Origin: Cladopsammia gracilis
Lineage: Eukaryota; Cnidaria; Anthozoa; Scleractinia; Dendrophylliidae
DNA length: 64,000 nucleotides
Assembly (NCBI GenBank): GCA_022457155.1
Contig: JAJGOT010000013.1
Coordinates: 2,009,001-2,073,000 of the forward strand
Direction: 5' to 3'
The position numbers and the translations under genes are program-made. Shown one piece after another: positions 58,318 through 64,000 of this stretch. The notes beneath the pieces are model-generated. The model was not told the DNA's origin, made no database searches, and worked only from the letters and a program-made list of their open reading frames with translations. Positions within the stretch are counted from its first letter, which is position 1, and each line of letters starts with the position of its first letter.

Positions 58318-59396
58318 TTATTCCCACAAATGGTCACCTGTTATGGATATTATCGGAAGCATCTGGTGACCCCCATAAACTGTAGTAAGCCACCTTAAAT
58401 GTTCCCGTGCACCAGACGCGGTAATATCATTGCTTGTTTTTCGGTTGTTTAAGAGCATAATGCTTCTCAACATCCAAACATAAGTGAATATTCCGTACAT
58501 AAATTTCTTGGGATGGGATAGAGTGCATTTATTTAGACCAATATATGTGGTATCTAGCAATTCGTAGAAGTGGTGAAAGAGGAGGCCTTTTGAAGTATTT
58601 TCAACTAAGCCCAAGCAAACAAGAAATGAGAAGTTTTCGGTTGAGAAGCAAGGATGGCTATAAATCCAATCTTTAACTTCGTTCCAAAAGTTGCGTACAT
58701 ATGGACATTCCCAAAAAAAGTGAACAAGAGTTTCCGAATTTTCCTTGCAGAAGGAACAGAGGTCACTTTGTATAATACCAATTTTAAAGAAATAGCTATT
58801 GGTGCCTATTCTTCTGTGGAGGAGTTTAAATTGGACGTTTTGCAATTTTGTTTCCGGAGTACATAGAAAGGCCAAGTTATATGATTTACACCAATCTATT
58901 CTGTCAAGATCATACTTTTTAGAGTCCGAGAGCTATTTGTTTTGGCTTTCAATTGGAAGTGAAGCTTTTCGTTTCATGAGTATTTTACAGGCTGATTTGC
59001 AGAATTCCGATGACATCATCAAATTTTTGGTGTCATCGTCAGAGTTCAGCGTTGGGTGGCGAGCGCGGTAGTTTTTCAACCCAGAAATAACAACAACACT
59101 AATAATATTAATAATAACAACACTATAATATTGGAGAAATTTTGTTTTCAAAGAATACTTTTTCTTGAAGGTATCAAAAGTTAAGAATTTGGAATCCTTA
59201 TCAAGAAGGTGGTCGACAGTACGAATATCTACCAAAAACCAGTTTCTATAGTAGAAGGGTTTATTGTTAATGCGTATAAGAGAGTTATACCAGATTGGCA
59301 TTTTAGAAAAGTTTTTCGGTTCTTTTTTAAAGCTGAGATTTGACCAGATTTCAATAAGTTCTCTAGAAAAGGGGTCCTGTAGTTGCAAAAAGTGAT
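58318..59396 (-). pseudogene. 5'-truncated Tx1/L1-like LINE ORF2 end
   Basis: On the minus strand 59370-59150 reads PFSRELIEIWSNLSF, then MPIWYNSLIRINNKPFYYRN and KYSLKTKFLQYYSV, equivalent to the connector region of the LINE at 31605-33059 (PWFNSGI, FTQYYGLLNAIP). 58875-58318 continues as KLQNVQFKLLHRRIGTNSYF and the zinc knuckle CSFCKENSETLVHFFWEC, to a stop at 58318. A microsatellite-like ATAACAACAACAC insert (59090-59130) and frame breaks separate the parts. The RT core is missing. It is the same broad clade as the 31-37 kb LINE but a different family. Confidence 0.75.
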
Positions 59397-59655
59397 GGGG
59401 GGGGGGGGGGGGGGAGGAGGGTGGAGGGTGGGGCAAAAGCAAAAAAAAAATCCCAGTAAATTATTAAGGAAAAAAAATTCCCACGCATTATCGCAAAAAA
59501 AAAAAAAAAAAAAAAAAATCTGCCCAAGGACAATTAAAAAATAAACTATTAAAAAAAAATATTCCAGCCATCGAGTGAAAAAAAAAGAAAGATTTCCACC
59601 TTAGGTGGACAAAAAAATTTCTTGCCTCTCCCCCCCCCCCCCCCCCCCCCCCGTC
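59397..59655. repeat. Homopolymer cluster (G18, long A runs, C24)
   Basis: A G-run (59397-59414), an A-run of about 27 (near 59491-59518) with several shorter A-tracts, and a C-run (about 59630-59652) occur within 260 bp. It could be an assembly-fragile site. Confidence 0.8.
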
Positions 59656-59697
59656 ACTTTTCTAATGGTCCATCCCTTACATTATATCTATAATGCA

Positions 59698-59942
59698 CAG
59701 ATAACTTTCGATTCAACTGGTTCAATTTTGTTTATGTTCACGGCTTATTTGAAATAGCGCGACGAATTGCGTGACACATTTAAAACCTTCACAAATCGAT
59801 GAGCAAAGCATCATTAAAACCCGAAACTTTTTGTGAAGGACTGTAACACTGGTATCTACATACCATGTTAGAAACAGCTTTGTAGGATGTAAAGTTTAGA
59901 TTTTTGAATTTTTATGACGTAATGTGCAAGCCAAGATTTGTT
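59698..59942. repeat. Dispersed repeat, copy 2 of 28738-28980
   Basis: Same order of shared words as copy 1, ending at aatttttatgacgtaatgtg. The next repeat (59945-60235) begins directly after it. Confidence 0.7.
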
Positions 59943-60239
59943 AATTTACCTTTCTTTCCACTTCACAATGAGCGTATTTTCCTCTGTGGACGGTGATGAA
60001 AGTTTGGTGAATGAACTGAAATCCTAGCGTCTCGCGTCCTCTTTTGACGAGATAAGTTTGCCAAGTTACCGAAGTACTCGAGTCAACAACCGTCCCAATT
60101 CTTGCTCCAAACGTTCGAGCTTTCACTAGCGTAGATTTTTTTACAAATGACGAATGAAATCTTTGATAAGAAACGGCGAAAATAGACAGAAAAAGCCACT
60201 TATATCTTGCAAACTGAACTAAGCCGGCCGAATTCATTT

Positions 60240-62148
60240 TGAAGCTCGAATCAGCGATTGTTGTCTTATAAATAATAGTTTTCGGCCAATGGGCGCGCAG
60301 GAAATTTTACAAAATAAAAAAAGCAAACAAATAATTTTTCAGATGAATTGTAGTTTTACAGCCAAATTAAACAAACAAGGACACGTTTCTGTAAGCAAAC
60401 TTTTCTTTTTCCGCTAGCTTCGTTTCAATTTCGAAACAGCGCGTTTTATAGATTTCCTGTTGTCCTCAAACGCCGTGTAAACAGATTCCTGTAATATGAT
60501 AATTAAGATAATGGCTGATATCGGTCCTGCAGGTCCCGTTGCGTTGCCAACCGTATTGTTTCAACTTTTGATTGGACAGCTCTTAGAATGACATCGCCAT
60601 TTGTCTACCAGTCCACAAGGACACCTCTTTAAACCAAATCTCGAGACCTGAATACAGTGGCCGGCTTGTAGAGCCCAATTTTGATGTAAGTTTAGCTTTC
60701 TTCGTCAACTCAGGATTAGGAAGAGGACGTTGACCCTGTCAAGTAACGTTCTTTTTTATTATTTTGAACGGACTTTGATTGCTCAGTGCTGATCAAAACC
60801 GCAGTACAATGAGTTTAGGTGGGCTACTACTAACCCTGTTGTGCAGTTCTAACTTGACCTTGTCCAAGAGCTGAATTTGAAGGGATGGCTATCCAGTTCA
60901 AATGGAGAAAGAAAAACTAACCGTTGTGTGTTCACGTTCTCCACAAAACCTATAATTTGATTATTTGACGTTGTTGTTTTGCAGGAACGGCAAAGAAATG
61001 TACCAAAATGTAAAACGCACGTGCAGAGGCATTGTTGTTGCTCATTAAACCAATTGTTTTGTGCCGTTCTCGCTTTCGTCGCCGTCGTGGTTGCTTAAGC
61101 TCCCTATTTTATTTTTTTCTGACTGACACCAAATTCCATTTTTATGTTATATCACGTTCATTTATTCCTTAGAACTCATTTGAGTAAAATGCCAGAGGTT
61201 GTCAGAACTCCGAGTTCCGAAGATTTTCTAAGGTGAAGGAAGGATTACCAAAGAATTCCTTGATTCCCTTGATTAGGCTTCGAATTCCACTTTCAAGACC
61301 TGATCTATACGTTTGTAGAGTTTCTGAGACGGTTAGCTTTAGCAGGGTGATAATATTACAATCATAAAACATTTTTTTAAGTCTCGAGATGGGTCTAATA
61401 ACCCAAATTTGGCTTGGTCGTGAGATATAAGATATGCTTAAGTTTGATGTTTGAAACCACAGACGTTAAACTCGATCACACACAGTACGCCGTGCGATTT
61501 AACAGACCCCGGTGTAATAGGCTGTCTCGGTTTAAAGCTATAAAAATGATCCAGCTGACAATTTTTCTCCGTAAAAATGTTTTTGTAAACAGGAAGTCTT
61601 TAAAAAAGATAGACAATGTAACATTTCCCTTGTCTGCATGATAAAAAGACATGCATTGATCTTTTGGAAAGCTTTCGCATTCCTTAACGCCAGCTGTCTG
61701 AGTCTTGTGACAGGAAGAAAAAGTTTGCCACAAATCAAGGGCCGCGAGGGCCTCTGGGTTTTTGTTTCATTTTGATTTTCTTCCTGTTTTCGTGTCAATT
61801 ATTTTAGTAACACATTCATTATGAAATGAAAAACATCATCTTGGTATTAATAGTGCAAATATAATTTCATTTTTTAAAAGATGCAATTTAAAGTTAATTG
61901 AAAGGATGTGTAATCATAAGTAAAAAAGGCCCTTAAACACCGGACTTGACATAGCGTAATCATTTACATCACCATAATTAACATATTCATGCTCATGGGT
62001 TTTTTCCCGCTCAAAGAATGCCTTCATCCAGTGGATAAGTTTTAACTTGTTCCTGTTCTGGAGAAAAAAATAACAAAGTGTTTGTTTTGATTAGGACAGC
62101 ACACTGATTTCTCGTTAGCCAAACGATTTCGTTTCTGTCTTCTTGCAG
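60240..62148. other. Intron sequence before the coiled-coil exon
   Basis: No gene or clear transposon is seen. A TIR-like gttgcttaagctcccta at 61089-61105 resembles one end of the Harbinger-like element at 54273. The last 40 bp are pyrimidine-rich and lead to the acceptor. Confidence 0.4.
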
Positions 62149-63266
62149 GATTAAACGGCCATATTCCTGACTTGGACATCATGAGCAACCATTTAAAACG
62201 CACGACGTCCGACTTACAAGATATGGCCATCCGCTACGACGAGGTGTTAAAAGAAAACGAGCTCCTGGAGAAGAAATTAAGTAGAACGTCCAGCGATCTA
62301 TTGGAGAAAAATCGGCTGATTGAAGAGCTAGAGAAACGTTATTTTGACACGGAAGCCATGCTGATGGAGTCGCATTCGAGCGCTAAGAAGGTTGTGGAAG
62401 GCGCCGCGCAGCATTGCCAAATCCAAAATCGAGAAATGCTGGAGAGGACGCACTTTATAATCGCTCTTCAAATGAAGCTTCTTACGACGAAAGAGGAAGT
62501 CGACAACTTGAGAGACAAGTTGGAAGAAAGCAATAAGGAGAGAGATGATCTTCTGAACCGCTTCACGCAAATTTCCAAGAACTACGATAATCAGAGACGC
62601 GAATCTATGAAGTTGACGGAGAGACTGGAAATCCAAAAAGACAACATTCAGCGCGCCGAGGAACTCAAGGTGAAATTTCGCCAGCTCCAGTTCACCAATC
62701 AGAAACTCAAAGGGGAAAAAGACGAAGCCTTGAAGGAGCTAGAAGAACTGAAATGTTGGACTGAGGCACTGAAAGCACGGTACGACATTGTGGAAGAGGA
62801 TAGAAAGCAGACACAGGAAAGTCATGAGAGCACCGTAGCCGACTATTCAGAGCTTCGGGATAAGGCTGACGAGCTTGAACTCAGGCTGACCATATCCTCG
62901 CGCGAAATAGACGACTTGAAAAAGCGCTGTAAGGACTATGAGCAGGCGGCCAACACTTACCGCGAGCAACGAGATCTGTACGAGAAAGCATGGAAGGAAA
63001 CGTCAGCTGAAAGGGAGCAACTCAGAAAGGATAGGGACGACGTAACATGCCGGTTGACGGAGGTTATTCGGAGCCGAGATGAAGCCATCGACCGTCAAAT
63101 GGAGTATAGTCGGCAGTTTGAGCAAAAGATGAAGAAAAGCACTGAAGAGCTCCGTGGCGTGAAGGAACGTCTTAACCATACCGAGCTGGAGTTGGAAGAG
63201 TTGAGGAAAGTCAAGCTGCAGAGGAACCCGTCGGATGTTGTTGACCTTCCCTACGCTGGAGTGAAG
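62149..63266 (+). CDS. Coiled-coil exon of locus 3 CARD gene
   Basis: The acceptor TTCTTGCAG precedes GA, which completes the codon begun at 44372. 372 codons then run to AAG|GTAATT (phase 0). The product is a continuous coiled coil beginning LDIMSNHLKRTTSDLQDMAI. It aligns with the locus 1 exon from end to end, including NHLKR, LKENELLEKKLS, LKCWTEALKARYDIVEEDRK and TYREQRDLYEKAWKETSAER. It ends PSDVVDLPYAGVK. In CARD9/CARMA proteins this region dimerises and masks the CARD until phosphorylation. Later exons (tail, or PDZ-SH3-GUK) must lie beyond the right edge. Confidence 0.85.
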
Positions 63267-63339
63267 GTAATTCAATAACCCGCATTTGTTTAGTTTTTAA
63301 GTTAGATTAGTGAATGTTTCTTTTCTTATTTCAAGTGTT

Positions 63340-64000
63340 AATTTTTGTGATCACTCAAATGAAAGCTATTCAGCAGTACTTTCCTGTGGTACAGTTTCTC
63401 ATGCTGTACAAGGTGGTTCTATCTTTTGAGTCTGTGGACAAAATTGCAAAGCGTGACCATTCACGGGTGCAGCACTTTCCTGTGTTGTTGTTTAGTATAA
63501 CTTCTGAGTCTGTGGATGAAATCCTAAAGAGTGACCAACCAAATGAAAGCTATTAAGCAGTACTTTCCTGTTGTACTGTTGATTATGCTAGACAACGTGG
63601 TTCTAACTTTTGAGTCTGTGGATGAAATCCTAAAGTGTGACCATTCAAATGAAAGCTATTGAGCAGTGCTTTCCTGTTGTACTGTTGATTATGTTGGACA
63701 AGGTGGTTCTAACTTTTGAGTCTGTGGATGAAATCCTAAAGTGTGACCATTCACATGAAAGCTACTGAGCAGTACTTTCCTGTGGTACTGTTTATTATAC
63801 TGTACAACGTGGTTCTAACTTTTGAGTCTGTGGATGAAATCCTAAAGTGTGTGACCATTCAAATGAAAGCTACTGAGCAGTACTTTCCTGTGGTACTGTT
63901 TATTATACTGTACAACGTGGTTCTAACTTTTGAGTCTGTGGATGAAATCCTAAAGAGTGACCAACCAAATGAAAGCTATTAAGCAGTACTTTCCTGTGAT
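63340..64000 (+). repeat. ~107-bp tandem satellite, at least six units, running off the window
   Basis: The landmark gaaagctattgagcagtact recurs at about 63359, 63543, 63651, 63756, 63863 and 63970, i.e. spacings of 184 then 105-108 bp. Another shared word is gagtctgtggatgaaatcct. It starts some 70 bp after the locus 3 donor, so it lies in the second intron. Confidence 0.9.

Larger units (their letters stand above)
44373..62148 (+). other. Large first intron of locus 3, packed with transposons
   Basis: The donor GTAAGT at 44373 and the acceptor TTCTTGCAG ending at 62148 define a 17.8 kb intron. Matching phase and the absence of any other plus-strand coiled-coil or CARD exon between them support the link. 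It holds a TTA-flanked element, a CR1 tail, inverted Penelope copies, the hAT/Harbinger nest and a LINE fragment. Confidence 0.65.

Noticed and set aside
59941..60237. 98-codon minus-strand ORF
   Set aside because: It lies within a dispersed repeat whose other copy (56720-56930) has no open frame in register.

Overview
The window is a piece of an invertebrate animal genome, most likely an anthozoan cnidarian such as a stony coral. This rests on small exons split by repeat-filled introns, AT-rich sequence, many short inverted-repeat (MITE-like) elements, Penelope, Tx1/L1-like and CR1-like retroelements, hAT and Harbinger-like DNA transposons, and CARD-plus-coiled-coil genes. The species call is inference; no bacterial or viral gene organisation is present.

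The functional theme is a local family of CARD-coiled-coil (CARD9/CARMA-like) signalling genes, which in animals nucleate BCL10/MALT1-type assemblies. Locus 1 is on the minus strand: a CARD exon (10099-9805), a coiled-coil exon (6314-5230) and a terminal exon (4898-4347) join in frame into a 643-residue protein, provided a GC-AG intron is used. Upstream of it lie two more intact CARD exons (15668-15374 and 21043-20749) with the same start, length, donor site and phase. They sit inside ~5.4 kb tandem duplications, so the locus has three interchangeable candidate first exons. Locus 2 is an inverted, decayed copy on the plus strand: a CARD exon with a net 19-nt loss at 24914 and a frameshifted terminal exon at 29262, with no coiled-coil exon between. 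Upstream of it are arrays of a 350-410 bp repeat, each ending in the first few codons of the same CARD exon. Locus 3 is a plus-strand gene: CARD exon 44078-44372, then a coiled-coil exon 62149-63266 across a 17.8 kb intron; its later exons lie beyond the window.

Outside the CARD loci, the left edge has the last exon of a SAM-dependent methyltransferase (451-935). Most of the rest is mobile DNA. A nearly intact Tx1/L1-like LINE (31049-36912) has a 16-bp target duplication and two poly(A) tracts that look like a 3' transduction. A 3.9 kb hAT element (51960-55824) with ZMYM1-like transposase remains has a Harbinger-like two-gene deletion derivative nested in it. Further elements have clean ends: TTAA flanks at 6398-7636, TTA flanks at 45083-46404, TA flanks at 21458-21849 and 2158-2344, a 10-bp duplication around 37195-37301 and a CAATG duplication around 47341-47527.

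Tandem repeats include a 19-bp satellite (27399-27760), a 24-bp array inside a MITE (42981-43172), (TTTC)n and (TA)n tracts, and a ~107-bp satellite running off the right end. All similarity statements come from reading the sequence by eye; no database search was run.
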